The notes under the pieces: model-generated | What the model was told of the DNA's origin: nothing | Databases searched by the model: none | Seen by the model: only the letters and a program-made list of their open reading frames with translations | Assembly (NCBI RefSeq): GCF_025420585.1 | Contig: NZ_JAOEGB010000010.1 | Span: 62,001 to 126,000, forward strand | Direction: 5' to 3' | Length of the DNA: 64,000 nucleotides | From: Planotetraspora sp. A-T 1434 | GTDB taxonomy: Bacteria; Actinomycetota; Actinomycetes; Streptosporangiales; Streptosporangiaceae | Made by a program: the position numbers and the translations under genes | In this document: positions 45,800-56,013 of the stretch, one piece after another | Numbering within the stretch: position 1 is the first letter of the stretch | How the letters are laid out: every line of letters begins with the position of its first letter

Positions 45800-47338
45800 T
45801 CACCCGCCCTTGGTGCCCTTCGGAAGGCTGGTGACCTTCGGAAGGCTGGTGACCTTCGGAAGGCTGGTGACCTTCGGAAGGCTGGTGATTTTCGGAAGGC
45901 GAAGCGCGGCGAGAGTGATCGCGGCGGCCAGGCAGGCGAGCGGCACGGCCGGCAGCAGGTAGCGGTAGTCGAACTCGGCCGTCGCCGCCGGGGCGAGGAT
46001 CAGGCCCACGGCCCCGAGCCATGGCAGCAGGACCGGCCCGCCGAGGCCGCGCCACCGCACCGCCACGCCGTACAGGCCGGTGAGCAGGAGCAGGCCGAGC
46101 ACGATGCCCGGGAGCCGCACCACGTTCTGGTAGCCGATCATGAAATCGGACCAGGGCCGGACGACATGGGTGGCGGCCTTGCCGTTCTCGTACGCCTCGG
46201 CGTCCCTGTCGGTCGTGCTGTGGTAGGAGGTCCACTTCGGCAGCTCCCGCGTGAACGGGTTGTCGAAGTCGTAGAGCTTGTAGGTCTTGTAATCCGGGAA
46301 CTGAGGCCGGTCCCAGCGGAAGGAACGGAAGAAGTCCTTGGCCACCACCGCGAGGTAGTCGCCGGGCTGCGAGAGGATCGCCCTCTTCGCGAACGCGCCG
46401 GCGTTGGTGTTGATCTCGGGGGTGAACCTCATGCCGGAGCCGAAGACGTGGAGCTGGTTCTCGTTGTCCCACCACAGGTAGGCCTGGGCGGAGGGCTCCC
46501 GCTTCTCGGGCGGGGTGTTGATGCACAGGAGGGCGAGCTCCAGCTCCTTGCGCTTGTCCAGGTTCATCTTGTGGCAGTCGGCGAACAGCGACGTCCGCAT
46601 GTAGAGGATGGCGCCGTCACTGTTGGTCATCGAGAACTGGCCGTTGACGGCCTTGAACCAGCCCATGTACGCGACGACCGGGACGGCGCACGCCACGAGC
46701 ACGGCGGCGACCGGCTTCCACCCCGCCCGCTTGATGGCCAGGTAGCCCACGACCAGGGCCAGGATCGGCAGGCCGATGCTCCTGGTCAGCGCCGTGAGCG
46801 CCAGCAGGAGCCCAATGGCCGCGCCCACCCGCCAGGACATGGCGTCGTGCCACAGGACCAGCGTGACCACTCCGACCACGAGCAGGATGAACATCGAGTC
46901 CGACATGATCAGCTGTTCCAGCTGGATCTGGTAGGCGTCGAACAGGACCGGAACCGCCGCGAGCGTCGCCCCCCATTTGGGGACCCCAAATTTGTGGGTA
47001 AGAAGGGCGTAAATGAGTAGCCCTGTGGCGAGTCCCATCAGATGCTGCGTGAAGACGACGGCGGCGAAGCTGTGCAGCGGCCTGAGCATCAGCAGCCAGA
47101 AACCGTAGCCATCCGGGCGGATCGGGTGCGGCCGGGGTCTCAGCGCCACCGAGACGTAGTCGTAGGAGTCGTTGAACCACATCGCCGGGCCGAACCCGAG
47201 CATGGTGACGATCCTCAGCAGGGCCGCAAGGCCAAGGGCGATCACGAAGATTCGATGGCGGCGCAGCAACACGAGGAGACGCCGCCACCCGCCAAGCGGG
47301 GGGGCGTCGACTACCGGAGGCTCCGCGACCGCGACCAT
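45800..47338 (-). CDS. Polytopic GT-C-type glycosyltransferase-like membrane protein
   Basis: 512 residues from ATG 47338. About ten membrane helices; the first loop has MLGFGPAMWFNDSYDYVSVA with an Asp typical of GT-C catalytic loops. LIMSDSMFILLVVGVVTLVL and LALTALTRSIGLPILALVVG also fit the ArnT/PMT superfamily. The long periplasmic loop at 250-380 is unassigned. The C-terminus ends in four KVTSLP hexapeptides encoded by an 18-bp tandem repeat. It is divergent from a polyprenyl-phosphate glycosyltransferase, its plausible donor-forming partner. Confidence 0.75.
   Translation of the reverse strand: MVAVAEPPVVDAPPLGGWRRLLVLLRRHRIFVIALGLAALLRIVTMLGFGPAMWFNDSYDYVSVALRPRPHPIRPDGYGFWLLMLRPLHSFAAVVFTQHLMGLATGLLIYALLTHKFGVPKWGATLAAVPVLFDAYQIQLEQLIMSDSMFILLVVGVVTLVLWHDAMSWRVGAAIGLLLALTALTRSIGLPILALVVGYLAIKRAGWKPVAAVLVACAVPVVAYMGWFKAVNGQFSMTNSDGAILYMRTSLFADCHKMNLDKRKELELALLCINTPPEKREPSAQAYLWWDNENQLHVFGSGMRFTPEINTNAGAFAKRAILSQPGDYLAVVAKDFFRSFRWDRPQFPDYKTYKLYDFDNPFTRELPKWTSYHSTTDRDAEAYENGKAATHVVRPWSDFMIGYQNVVRLPGIVLGLLLLTGLYGVAVRWRGLGGPVLLPWLGAVGLILAPAATAEFDYRYLLPAVPLACLAAAITLAALRLPKITSLPKVTSLPKVTSLPKVTSLPKGTKGG
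45812..45901. repeat. 18-bp tandem repeat inside the GT-C gene 3' end, five units
   Basis: GGTGACCTTCGGAAGGCT at 45830, 45848 and 45866, with variant ends at 45812 and 45884. Each unit encodes one KVTSLP-type hexapeptide on the minus strand. Confidence 0.95.
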
Positions 47339-47434
47339 GGTTACAGAATGCCAGCCGTTTTGCGGTCTTGACTCGGGCACCAGGGGGAAGCGGGCATCAT
47401 TGGTGTCCTGCCGTCATATGCGAGGAGTTGCGAC

Positions 47435-48655
47435 GTGGAACTGACCGTTGTCATGCCATGCCTCAACGAGGCCGAGACCGTCGAAACCTGCGTCCGCAAG
47501 GCCATCGCCTGCATGCGGGAGCACGGGATCGACGGCGAGGTGGTGATCGCCGACAACGGCAGCACCGATGGATCCCAGCAGCTCGCCCGGGACGCCGGGG
47601 CCCGCGTGGTCCACATTGACGAGAAGGGCTACGGAAACGCCCTGCTCGGCGGCATCCGGGCCGCCCGCGGCAAATACGTCATCATGGGCGACGCCGACGA
47701 CTCCTATGACTTCACCAGTCTGATGCCCTTCGTCGAGGAGTTGCGCGACGGCGCGGAACTCGTGATGGGCAACCGGTTCAGGGGCGGGATCGCGCCGGGC
47801 GCCATGCCGCCCCTCCACCGCTACCTGGGCAACCCCGTCCTGTCGTTCATCGGGCGGCTGTTCTTCCCGAGCGCCATCGGCGACTTCCACTGCGGCCTGC
47901 GCGGCTTCCGCCGCGACTCGATCCTCCGGCTTGGCCTCCAGACCGGCGGCATGGAGTTCGCCTCGGAGATGGTCGTCAAGGCCACGCTGCAGGGGCTCGA
48001 CGTCCGCGAGGTCCCGACGACCCTGTCGCCCGACGGCCGCTCCCGCCCGCCGCACCTGCGCTCCTGGCGGGACGGCTGGCGTCACCTGCGCTTCCTGCTG
48101 CTGTACAGCCCGCGCTGGCTGTTCTTCATCCCCGGTCTCGTGCTGATGACCCTCGGTCTCGTCGCGGGCGCGGCGCTGACCTTCGGGCCCGTCTACATCG
48201 GCAAGCTCGCCTTCGACGTCGACACCCTCGTCGGCGCGTCCGCGATGGTGGTGAGCGGCTTCCAGGCCGTGCTGTTCGCGCTGTTCACGAAGGTCTACGC
48301 GGCGGAGGAGGGCTTCCTCCCCGAGGACCGCCGGATCCGGAAGCTGGTGGACATCGTCACGCTGGAGAAGGGCCTGCTCGCCGGTGGCCTGCTCGCCGTC
48401 GCGGGTCTCTGCGGCCTGGTGGCGTCGCTGGCCCACTGGGGAGGTCGCGACTTCGGCGAGCTGATCCCGGCCGAGTCGCTGCGTCTCGTCGTGCCGTCCG
48501 CGACCGCGTTCGTCATGAGCTTCCAGACGATCTTCGCGTCGCTGTTCATCAGCATCCTCGGCATCCGCCGGTCGCGGGAGACCCCCGCCGACATCGCCGC
48601 GTCCGCGGCGGAGGAGGCCGCCGAGGCCGTCACCCGCACCCCTGCCGACGCCTGA
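47435..48655 (+). CDS. Family 2 glycosyltransferase, polyprenyl-phosphate hexose synthase-like
   Basis: 406 residues from GTG 47435. The GT-A core has ELTVVMPCLNEAETVETCVR, then VIADNGSTDGSQQLARDAGA, YVIMGDADDSYDF (DXD motif) and the conserved FHCGLRGFRRDSI. After residue 235 four or more membrane helices follow (LFFIPGLVLMTLGLVAGAAL, GLLAGGLLAVAGLCGLVASL). The fusion to membrane helices resembles dolichol-phosphate glucose/mannose synthases that supply lipid-linked sugar to GT-C enzymes. Sugar specificity is unknown. Confidence 0.88.
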   Translation: MELTVVMPCLNEAETVETCVRKAIACMREHGIDGEVVIADNGSTDGSQQLARDAGARVVHIDEKGYGNALLGGIRAARGKYVIMGDADDSYDFTSLMPFVEELRDGAELVMGNRFRGGIAPGAMPPLHRYLGNPVLSFIGRLFFPSAIGDFHCGLRGFRRDSILRLGLQTGGMEFASEMVVKATLQGLDVREVPTTLSPDGRSRPPHLRSWRDGWRHLRFLLLYSPRWLFFIPGLVLMTLGLVAGAALTFGPVYIGKLAFDVDTLVGASAMVVSGFQAVLFALFTKVYAAEEGFLPEDRRIRKLVDIVTLEKGLLAGGLLAVAGLCGLVASLAHWGGRDFGELIPAESLRLVVPSATAFVMSFQTIFASLFISILGIRRSRETPADIAASAAEEAAEAVTRTPADA

Positions 48656-48705
48656 ATCGCGTAACCGGTTCGAGACTCCACGCGTAACGCCCTAGGCTTG
48701 TGCTC

Positions 48706-50487
48706 ATGTCCCAGCACATCTTGACCGCCGTCGCCTGGCCGTACGCGAACGGCCCGCGTCACATCGGGCATGTCTCCGGCTTCGGGGTGCCCTCCGACGT
48801 CTTCAGCCGCTACCAGCGGATGGCGGGCAACAAGGTGCTGATGGTCTCCGGGACCGACGAGCACGGCACGCCGATCCAGGTGCAGGCCGACAAGGAGGGC
48901 GTCACCGCCCGCGAGCTCGCCGACCGGTACAACCGGGTCATCGCGGAGGACCTCGTCGGCCTCGGGCTGTCGTACGACCTGTTCACACGGACCACGACGC
49001 ACAACCACTACGCGGTCGCGCAGGAGATCTTCCTGGGTCTCTACAAGAACGGGTACATCTTCCCCAAGACCACGATGGGCGCGGTCTCCCCGTCCACCGG
49101 TCGGACCCTTCCGGACCGGTACATCGAGGGCACCTGCCCGATCTGCGGCTACGACGGCGCCCGCGGCGACCAGTGCGACAACTGCGGCAACCAGCTCGAC
49201 CCGATCGACCTGATCAACCCCCGGTCGCGGATCAACGGCGAGACGCCGGTGTTCGTCGAGACCGAGCACTTCATGCTCGACCTGCCCGCGTTCTCCGAGG
49301 TGCTCGGCACGTGGCTGCAGTCGAAGCAGGGCGAGTGGCGGCCCAACGTGCTCAAGTTCTCCCTCAACCTGCTGGGCGACCTCCAGCCCCGGGCGATCAG
49401 CCGCGACCTCGACTGGGGCGTGCCGATCCCGCTGGACGGCTGGCGCGACCGCAACGACAAGCGGCTCTACGTCTGGTTCGACGCGGTCATCGGCTACCTC
49501 TCGGCCTCCATCGAGTGGGCCAGGCGCAGCGGCGACCCCGACGCCTGGCGGCAGTGGTGGCAGAACCCGGACGCCCGTGGCTACTACTTCATGGGCAAGG
49601 ACAACATCGTCTTCCACTCCGAGATCTGGCCGGCGATGCTGCTCGGCTACAACGGGGAGGGCGCCAGGGGCGGCACGCCGGGGTCGCTCGGCAAGCTCGC
49701 GCTGCCGTCCGAGGTCGTGTCGAGCGAGTTCCTGACGATGGAGGGCCGGAAGTTCTCCTCCTCCAGGCAAGTCGTGATCTACGTCCGCGACTTCCTCGAG
49801 CGCTACTCGGCCGACGCCCTGCGCTACTACATCGCGGTCGCCGGCCCGGAGAACCAGGACACCGACTTCACCTGGTCGGAGTTCGTCAACCGCAACAACG
49901 GCGAGCTCGTCGCGGCCTGGGGCAACCTGGTCAACCGGTCGATCTCGATGGCGGCCAAGAACTTCGGCGCCATCCCGGAGGCCGGCGACCTCACCGACGC
50001 CGACCGCGCCCTCCTGGAAAGGTCCCGTACGGCTTTCGCCGCGGTCGGGGCCGAGCTCCAGCGGTCCCGGTTCAAGAACGCGGTGACCGAGGCGTTCGAC
50101 GTCGTGCGCGACGCCAACAAGTATCTGGCCGACCAGGAGCCCTGGAAGATCAAGGACGATCCCGAGCGGCAGAAGTCGATCCTGCACGTGGCCCTCCAGG
50201 TCGTCGACGACGCCAAGACGCTGCTCACGCCGTTCCTGCCGAACTCGTCGAACAAGATCTTCGAGATGCTCGGTGGCGAGGGCGTGTGGTCCGGCATGCC
50301 GGAGATCCGCGAGGTCGACGAGGACGGCGGGCCGACTTATCCCGTCATCACGGGCGACTACCAGGGCGCCGCCCGCTGGGAGCACCGCCCGATCAAGGCC
50401 GGCACCCCGCTGGCCCCGCCCACGCCGCTGTTCGCCAAGCTCGACCCCAAGGTGGTCGACGAGGAACTCGCCCGCCTCGCCGACTGA
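48706..50487 (+). CDS. metG: Methionyl-tRNA synthetase
   Basis: 593 residues from ATG 48706. It is a class I synthetase with the HIGH-type motif [20 protein letters not shown] near residue 14, [16 protein letters not shown], a zinc knuckle [20 protein letters not shown] around residue 145, and a KMSKS-type loop [15 protein letters not shown] (KFSSS). The anticodon-binding helical bundle follows. Length and motifs are normal for actinobacteria. It is followed by a 52-bp repeat array. Confidence 0.96.
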   Translation: MSQHILTAVAWPYANGPRHIGHVSGFGVPSDVFSRYQRMAGNKVLMVSGTDEHGTPIQVQADKEGVTARELADRYNRVIAEDLVGLGLSYDLFTRTTTHNHYAVAQEIFLGLYKNGYIFPKTTMGAVSPSTGRTLPDRYIEGTCPICGYDGARGDQCDNCGNQLDPIDLINPRSRINGETPVFVETEHFMLDLPAFSEVLGTWLQSKQGEWRPNVLKFSLNLLGDLQPRAISRDLDWGVPIPLDGWRDRNDKRLYVWFDAVIGYLSASIEWARRSGDPDAWRQWWQNPDARGYYFMGKDNIVFHSEIWPAMLLGYNGEGARGGTPGSLGKLALPSEVVSSEFLTMEGRKFSSSRQVVIYVRDFLERYSADALRYYIAVAGPENQDTDFTWSEFVNRNNGELVAAWGNLVNRSISMAAKNFGAIPEAGDLTDADRALLERSRTAFAAVGAELQRSRFKNAVTEAFDVVRDANKYLADQEPWKIKDDPERQKSILHVALQVVDDAKTLLTPFLPNSSNKIFEMLGGEGVWSGMPEIREVDEDGGPTYPVITGDYQGAARWEHRPIKAGTPLAPPTPLFAKLDPKVVDEELARLAD

Positions 50488-50491
50488 CCTT

Positions 50492-50613
50492 GTGGTGATC
50501 ATGCACAGGTTCCCAGGGAGCCGGTCTCACCTGCCCCTTTCTCGTGGTGATCATGCGCAGGTTCCCGGGGAACCGGTCTCGCCTGCACCTTTCTCGTGGT
50601 GATCATGCAGACT
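50492..50613. repeat. 52-bp tandem repeat downstream of metG, two and a third copies
   Basis: Units begin GTGGTGATCATGC at 50492, 50544 and 50596, each with TTCCC-GG and CCGGTCTC. GTGATCATGCAC at 50495-50506 is the exact reverse complement of GTGCATGATCAC at 50727-50738 in the tatD leader, and CATGATCAC occurs again near 50782. The 350-bp gap holds no gene. Confidence 0.9.
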
Positions 50614-50838
50614 TTCCTGGGCGCGGGAAGTGACCAGGGCGAACGCAGTTCGTGATCTGGCATCGGCGGGCGTCTGCCTGATCACGAAAGATGTTTTGCC
50701 AGGTCAGCCGTTATCGCCGGGAATATGTGCATGATCACGCACGGCTGGGGGCTGCTCATGCAGTGCGTGTGGGAACGTGTTCATGATCACATCCAAGGGG
50801 TGGGGGGTGGCTCCAACGGGAGCGGTAAGTTGAGGGGC

Positions 50839-51693
50839 GTGACCGGGATTCCGCCGCTCCCCGAGCCGCTGCCGGGTGAGGTCTTCGACAGCCACTGCCA
50901 TCTCGACATCATGGTGGGCAATCGGCAGGCGTCCTCCGGCGATCCGGTGGCCCAGGCGGCGCAGGTCGCCGGCGCCACCGTCGAGTCGATCCTGGACGAG
51001 GCCAGGGCCGTCGGGGTCACCCGGCTCGTGACGATCGGCTACGACCTGCCCTCGTCCCGGTGGAACGCCGCCACGGCGGCCGGCCACGCCGATGTCTACG
51101 CGGGCGTGGCCATCCACCCCAACGAGGCCCACGCGGCCACGCCGGAGGTCCTGGCCGAGATCGAGGAACTGGCGCGGCAGCCGTACGTGCGGGCGGTGGG
51201 GGAGACCGGGCTCGATTACTTCCGTGACTGGGCCTCGAAGGGCGACCAGCACGCGAGCTTCCGGGCGCACATCGAGATCGCCAAGCGGACCGGCAAGGCG
51301 CTCGTCATCCACGACCGGGACGCCCACGACGACGTGCTCTCGGTGCTCGCCGACCAGGGTGCTCCCGATGTCGTGATTTTTCATAGCTTTTCCGGTGATG
51401 CCGAGATGGCGAAGCGGTGTTCGGACGCCGGATACTTCATGTCGTTCTCGGGGCCGGTGACGTACAAGAACGCCGACTACCTCCGGGAGGCCGCCCGCGT
51501 GGCGCCCCTGGAACTGATGCTCGTGGAGACCGACGCGCCGTACCTTCCTCCGGTGCCGCACCGGGGCAAGCCGAACGCGCCCTACCTCATCCCGCTGACG
51601 CTGCGCTGCCTGGCGGAGGTCAAGGGCGTCGAGGTCGCGGACCTGGCCGCCGCCATCACCGCCAACGGCGAAACCGCCTTCGGAGCCTGGTGA
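50839..51693 (+). CDS. tatD: TatD-family metal-dependent hydrolase
   Basis: 284 residues from GTG 50839; longer in-frame starts would translate the repeat-bearing leader. TIM-barrel metal motifs are VFDSHCHLD (HxH), GVAIHPNEAH, VGETGLDYFRD (Glu), VIHDRDAHDD, FHSFSGDAEMAKRCSDAGYF and VETDAPYLPPVPHRGKPN (Asp). It probably acts as a 3'-5' exonuclease or deoxyribonuclease in DNA repair. The core order metG-tatD-ksgA is kept but interrupted by the kinase/FG-GAP operon. Confidence 0.93.
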   Translation: MTGIPPLPEPLPGEVFDSHCHLDIMVGNRQASSGDPVAQAAQVAGATVESILDEARAVGVTRLVTIGYDLPSSRWNAATAAGHADVYAGVAIHPNEAHAATPEVLAEIEELARQPYVRAVGETGLDYFRDWASKGDQHASFRAHIEIAKRTGKALVIHDRDAHDDVLSVLADQGAPDVVIFHSFSGDAEMAKRCSDAGYFMSFSGPVTYKNADYLREAARVAPLELMLVETDAPYLPPVPHRGKPNAPYLIPLTLRCLAEVKGVEVADLAAAITANGETAFGAW

Positions 51694-51803
51694 CCCGCAC
51701 TCGGACGCTCAGCGGCGCCGGTAGGCGCGGCTGAGCCCATCGTCGCCGCAGGTCAGGGCACTAGTCCGGTCGGGAGGGGAGACCGGCGACGCTCCGCCCG
51801 CGC

Positions 51804-53267
51804 TTATCCCGCGACGGCGGAGCCGAAATCGGCCGAGGCGCCGCCGTCGATCTTCCCGGGGCCGTAGTACACGGGGTCGCCTTCGCTGATCAAGGCCACG
51901 GCGCCGGTCGGGCCTCTGTCAGGGACGCCGATAAGGAGCCGTTCACCCGGCGACAGCGCGTTCTGGCCGCCGAGGTCCGCGACCGAGGCGCCGAAGCGCT
52001 CCTGGCGGCCGCTCGGCAGCCACATGGTCTCGTCGGCCCCGTTAAGGAAGATCCATCGCACGAGTCCAGACTCCTTTGGGCCTGACCCGGCCGTCGCGTA
52101 CGGGCTGCCGACGGCCAGGGACAGGATGCCTCTGGGGCTCCAGAAGGCGAGGCTCCACCCTCCCAGCCCGCCGGATCGCCCCTTGACTGTCCGCACGGGG
52201 GTCAGCTCGCTGCTCCCCTTCCTGACGAACACCTCCACGATGCCGGGTTCCTTCCCGCCCGCGTCGGCCAGCGGCGCGCTCGCGGCGAGGTAGCCGTCGC
52301 CCTTCCATTCGGCGTAGTCCAGCGCGTATCCGAACCGGTCGCCCGAGGCCTCCCGGACGGTGGCCGACGCCTGGCGGAGATCCCATTTCCGGCTGGTGTA
52401 ACGACCCGCGGCGCCCCGGACGTCGAAGATCACGCCTACCATTCCGGCGTCGATCTTCCCGGACGCGACCTGCCTGCCGGTGCCGTCGTCGTTCTCGTAC
52501 GGCACGCCGACGGCGAGGTCCAGCTCGCCGGGCTTGCCACCGAGGTGGCCGAGGGCGAGGGCCCAGCCGTACATGTCGCCTACCTCGCTGTTGCCGATGA
52601 CGCCCTCGGAGTCCTGAGTGATGACCGCGGTAGCCTTCGCCGTGTCGCCCACGTCGAACAGGTGGACGGCTCCCGAGTCCGTCACGCCGTCCCGGTCGGC
52701 GTGCGGCTCGCCCACGGCGACGAGCGCGCCGCCTTGGGCCGCCTGCGACGGTGGTAGCTCGGCCGCCGCGAGCGACCAGCCGAAGTGAGCGTTCGCCTGA
52801 GGTTCCCGGGGAAGTGGCGTGACCCGTGGCGGGCCGTTCGGCGTGCCGTAGAAGACGTAAGCGGCCCCGGCGTCCGTGCCCCCGCCTGAGGCATCCGCGT
52901 ACGGCGCGCCCACGATCACGTCCAGGCATCGGTCACCGTTGACGTGAGCCGTCCGTACGGACCATCCGAACCCGTCGCCCGCCTTGCCATCGGGGCTCTG
53001 GAGCACCAGGACGCCGCCCCGCCCGCCATCGAGCAGGACATGTACGGCTCCCGCACCCTCGGCGACCGCGCCGTCCCCGCTTGTGCCCTGGCCACCCCGG
53101 ACGTCGGCGAACGGGTCACCGACGACGGCGTCGTCGGTCCCGTCGCCGTCGAAGTCGGCCGCGGACGCCTCCGAGCAGTCGGCGCGGGCAAAAGCCGTAC
53201 CAGGGCTGGACAGCCCGGTGACGAGGAGAGCGAGGAGAAGCGCCGGCACTGCGCGCAGGAGCCTCAC
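51804..53267 (-). CDS. Secreted FG-GAP (integrin-alpha-like) beta-propeller protein 1
   Basis: 487 residues; signal peptide 1-28 (VPALLLALLVTGLSSPGTAF). Seven FG-GAP blades follow, each with an FGWS/FGYA strand and a VGDPFAD/VGAPYAD/VGVPYEND turn. The first has a calcium-loop pattern DFDGDGTDDAVVG. The C-terminus ends DFGSAVAG, a strand that could close the propeller with the first blade. GTG 53267 overlaps the kinase stop by 4 bp (GTGA), so the two proteins are probably made together in similar amounts. It is likely exported and may bind the kinase's external domain (inference). Confidence 0.87.
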   Translation of the reverse strand: MRLLRAVPALLLALLVTGLSSPGTAFARADCSEASAADFDGDGTDDAVVGDPFADVRGGQGTSGDGAVAEGAGAVHVLLDGGRGGVLVLQSPDGKAGDGFGWSVRTAHVNGDRCLDVIVGAPYADASGGGTDAGAAYVFYGTPNGPPRVTPLPREPQANAHFGWSLAAAELPPSQAAQGGALVAVGEPHADRDGVTDSGAVHLFDVGDTAKATAVITQDSEGVIGNSEVGDMYGWALALGHLGGKPGELDLAVGVPYENDDGTGRQVASGKIDAGMVGVIFDVRGAAGRYTSRKWDLRQASATVREASGDRFGYALDYAEWKGDGYLAASAPLADAGGKEPGIVEVFVRKGSSELTPVRTVKGRSGGLGGWSLAFWSPRGILSLAVGSPYATAGSGPKESGLVRWIFLNGADETMWLPSGRQERFGASVADLGGQNALSPGERLLIGVPDRGPTGAVALISEGDPVYYGPGKIDGGASADFGSAVAG

Positions 53268-54826
53268 AGCTGCACCTCTACACCGTCGGTGAGAACGAGT
53301 CTCGTGGGCTTGCGGCCCGGCGGAAGATCGAAAATGAGGACTCCGTCAACCTTGGCGCCCGGCACGAGAGCGGTCGGCAGGGGAGTGGACGCCTTGTCGG
53401 CGTCATGCTCGCCTCCCCGGTCGTCGAACAGCCGGGGGGACATGGTGGAGACAGGCGCGAGGTCGCCTCCCAGGTTCACCATCGTCCAGCGCACGACGCA
53501 GAGGCCGCCCTTCGTCGCGGTGACGCTCTCGTAGGCCGGCAGCCCGCAGCGTGGCTGCTGCGGCACGAGTATCTGGGTGTCCAGCGTGAAGGCGCCGGGC
53601 GTTCGGGTGCCGGGCGTTCGGGTGCCGGACGTTTGGGTGCCGGGCGTTTGGGTGCCGGTCCCGGCTAGCCGGATCCGCCGCCCGACATCCGCGCCCACGG
53701 CGGGGGCCTTCCCGGCCGCCGGTGCCTTGGCCGCCACGACCGTGCCGGCGTCGCCCGGCCTCTGACGGGCCGTGACCAGCACGCCTACGGTGACGCCCAG
53801 CGCGACCACTACGGCGGCCGCGGCGAACAGCCAGCGGCTCGCTCTGGAACGCCACCGCGTGGCGAGGCCCGGCTCCGTCGCGGTGGGAGCGCCGAGGATC
53901 TGAGTCGCGTCGGGCTCCGCCGCGACATTGGGCGGGGGCTCCCACGACTCGGTGAGCATCTCCGTGGCCGTCACGGCAGGCGACGGTCGGTCCGGAACCG
54001 GCGCGACGCCGCCGACCAGCGCGAGGAGCAGGTCCTGCGCGCTGGGCCGCTGCGCGGGGTCGGGGTGGGTGGCCCGGCGGGTCAGCTCGTCGAGCGGCGG
54101 GGGCAGGACACCCAGGTCGGGGCCGTTGTTGACCACGCGGGCGGCGAGCGTGACCGCGTCGCCCCGGCCGTAGGGGTGGCGCCCGCTCCCGGCGTAGCCC
54201 ACCAGGCATCCCCAGGCGAAGATGTCCGTCGCCGGGGTGATCTCCTCGCCGCGGACCTGTTCGGGAGCCCACCACCCCGGGCTGCCGAGCAACTCGCCCG
54301 ACTGCGTGAAGCTGTGCGTGGTGTCGAGCGCCCGCGCGATCCCGAAGTCGATCACCCGTGGTCCCGACATGGACAGGATGACGTTGGCGGGCTTCAGGTC
54401 CCGGTGGACGAGCCCCGCGACGTGGATGGCTGCCAGCGCCGCCGCCACGCCGAGCGCGACCCCGTGGAGCGGGCCCGCCCCCAGCGGGCCGTACGTCGTG
54501 ATCTGCCGCGACAGCGGAGTCCCGGCGATGTACTCCGTGACCATGTACGGCCTGCCGTCCGCGGCGTTGCTGTTGTCCAGCACCTGGGCGGTGCAGAACG
54601 AGGCGACCCTGCGGGCGTTGTCCACCTCGGCGTGAAACCTGGCGGCGAAGTCGTCGTCGGCCGTGAACTCGGTCTTCACCACCTTGACCGCGACGACCTG
54701 GCCGGCCGGGGCCACGGCGAGATAGACGGTGCCCATGCCGCCCTCGCCGAGCCTGCCCAGCAGCCGGTAGGGGCCGATCGCCGCCGGGTCGTCCGGGCTG
54801 AGCGGTTCGGCGCCGGTGGGTCGCAT
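53264..54826 (-). CDS. Receptor-like Ser/Thr protein kinase 1 with extracytoplasmic domain
   Basis: 520 residues from ATG 54826 (AAGGAGG upstream). Kinase domain 20-275: G-loop [14 protein letters not shown], Lys48 in [15 protein letters not shown] with Asp143, DFG 160-162, WWAPEQ. A Pro/Thr juxtamembrane region, a single membrane helix at about 332-353 ([20 protein letters not shown]), and a repeat linker of TPGTRTPG type follow. The C-terminal external domain (380-520) starts DVGRRIRL and has Cys427/Cys443, [14 protein letters not shown] and a terminal VEVQL. This domain recurs in the proteins at 57375-57995 and 59739-61274. It probably senses an external signal. Confidence 0.9.
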   Translation of the reverse strand: MRPTGAEPLSPDDPAAIGPYRLLGRLGEGGMGTVYLAVAPAGQVVAVKVVKTEFTADDDFAARFHAEVDNARRVASFCTAQVLDNSNAADGRPYMVTEYIAGTPLSRQITTYGPLGAGPLHGVALGVAAALAAIHVAGLVHRDLKPANVILSMSGPRVIDFGIARALDTTHSFTQSGELLGSPGWWAPEQVRGEEITPATDIFAWGCLVGYAGSGRHPYGRGDAVTLAARVVNNGPDLGVLPPPLDELTRRATHPDPAQRPSAQDLLLALVGGVAPVPDRPSPAVTATEMLTESWEPPPNVAAEPDATQILGAPTATEPGLATRWRSRASRWLFAAAAVVVALGVTVGVLVTARQRPGDAGTVVAAKAPAAGKAPAVGADVGRRIRLAGTGTQTPGTQTSGTRTPGTRTPGAFTLDTQILVPQQPRCGLPAYESVTATKGGLCVVRWTMVNLGGDLAPVSTMSPRLFDDRGGEHDADKASTPLPTALVPGAKVDGVLIFDLPPGRKPTRLVLTDGVEVQL

Positions 54827-54987
54827 GGGCGCGCCTCCTTGCCTGGCGGCGTCGGTGCCGCGCGTCGCCACGTTATCCACGTCCGCTCCCTCCGTATATG
54901 GCATGTTCGGCACCGAAAGAAGAATGGATGGCCGTTGGCCGGGAGTACCAGGTAAATCGACACGCTCGCATGCAGGACACTGGAGGC

Positions 54988-55869
54988 ATGAGTCTGCTCG
55001 GCCCGGTCGAAGTGCGCACGTTGGCGGAGAAGCTGAACATCCGGCCGACGAAGAAGCTGGGGCAGAACTTCGTGATCGACGGCGGCACGGTCCGCCGGAT
55101 CGTCCGGGTGGCCGAGGTGACCCCTGACGACGTGGCCATCGAGATCGGGCCGGGGCTGGGCTCCCTCACGCTGGCGCTGCTTCCCCAGGTCGCGAAGGTC
55201 GTCGCGGTCGAGATCGACCCGGTACTCGCGGAGCAGCTGCCGTTGACGGTGGCGGACATGGCTCCTGAATACGCCGACCGGCTGTCCGTGGTCCACGCCG
55301 ACGCTTTGCGGGTCCGTCCGGGTGACCTGGCGGCCCGGCCGACCGCGCTGGTGGCCAACCTGCCCTACAACGTGTCCGTTCCGGTCGTGCTGCACCTGCT
55401 GGAAGTGCTGCCGTCGTTGCGTCGCGGCCTGGTGATGGTTCAGGCCGAGGTGGCCGACCGGCTCGCGGCGACGCCCGGCTCGAAGATCTACGGCATTCCC
55501 TCGCTCAAGGCGGCGTGGTACGCCGACGTCCGCCGCGCCGGGCCGGTCGGCCGCAACGTCTTCTGGCCGGCGCCGAACGTCGACTCCGGGCTGGTCTCCC
55601 TCGTGCGCCGCGACCCCCCGGAGACGACCGCGACCCGTCAGGAGGTCTTCGCCGCCATCGACGCGGCGTTCGCGCAGCGCCGCAAGACCCTGCGGGCCGC
55701 CCTCGCCTCCTGGGCGGGTACGGCCGCCGCCGCCGAGGAGGCGCTCGTCAAGGCCGGGGTCGACCCGTCCGCGAGAGGGGAGCAGCTCGGCATCGACGAC
55801 TTCGCCCGCATCGCGGAGCACTCTCCCGTAGCCCACTCTCCCGCAGCCGCCAGACGATCCAGCCCGTAG
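54988..55869 (+). CDS. rsmA: 16S rRNA (adenine(1518)-N(6)/adenine(1519)-N(6))-dimethyltransferase
   Basis: 293 residues from ATG 54988 ([20 protein letters not shown]). Motifs are [40 protein letters not shown] (SAM loop), [34 protein letters not shown] (NLPY catalytic) and [22 protein letters not shown] sits only one base before ATG 54988, so an earlier start (ATG 54970) or atypical initiation is possible. It is divergent from kinase 1 and convergent with the FG-GAP 3 gene. Confidence 0.95.
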   Translation: MSLLGPVEVRTLAEKLNIRPTKKLGQNFVIDGGTVRRIVRVAEVTPDDVAIEIGPGLGSLTLALLPQVAKVVAVEIDPVLAEQLPLTVADMAPEYADRLSVVHADALRVRPGDLAARPTALVANLPYNVSVPVVLHLLEVLPSLRRGLVMVQAEVADRLAATPGSKIYGIPSLKAAWYADVRRAGPVGRNVFWPAPNVDSGLVSLVRRDPPETTATRQEVFAAIDAAFAQRRKTLRAALASWAGTAAAAEEALVKAGVDPSARGEQLGIDDFARIAEHSPVAHSPAAARRSSP

Positions 55870-56013
55870 GGTCACAGAGGCCCCCGCGGCTCCCGCGGCC
55901 GGCGATCCCGCGTCCGCCGGGCGGGAGCGCCGTGGCCGGGGAGTATCGGTAGCCGGGGGCGTATCGGCCTGGGATCCGCGCGACGGCGGCCGCCGCAAGG
56001 GGTGACGGCTCGC

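Noticed and set aside
48295-50502. Very long open frame (735 codons) antisense to metG
   Set aside because: It is the mirror of metG codon usage in high-G+C DNA. metG has complete catalytic motifs and the antisense translation has only Arg/Gly/Asp/Val-rich composition.
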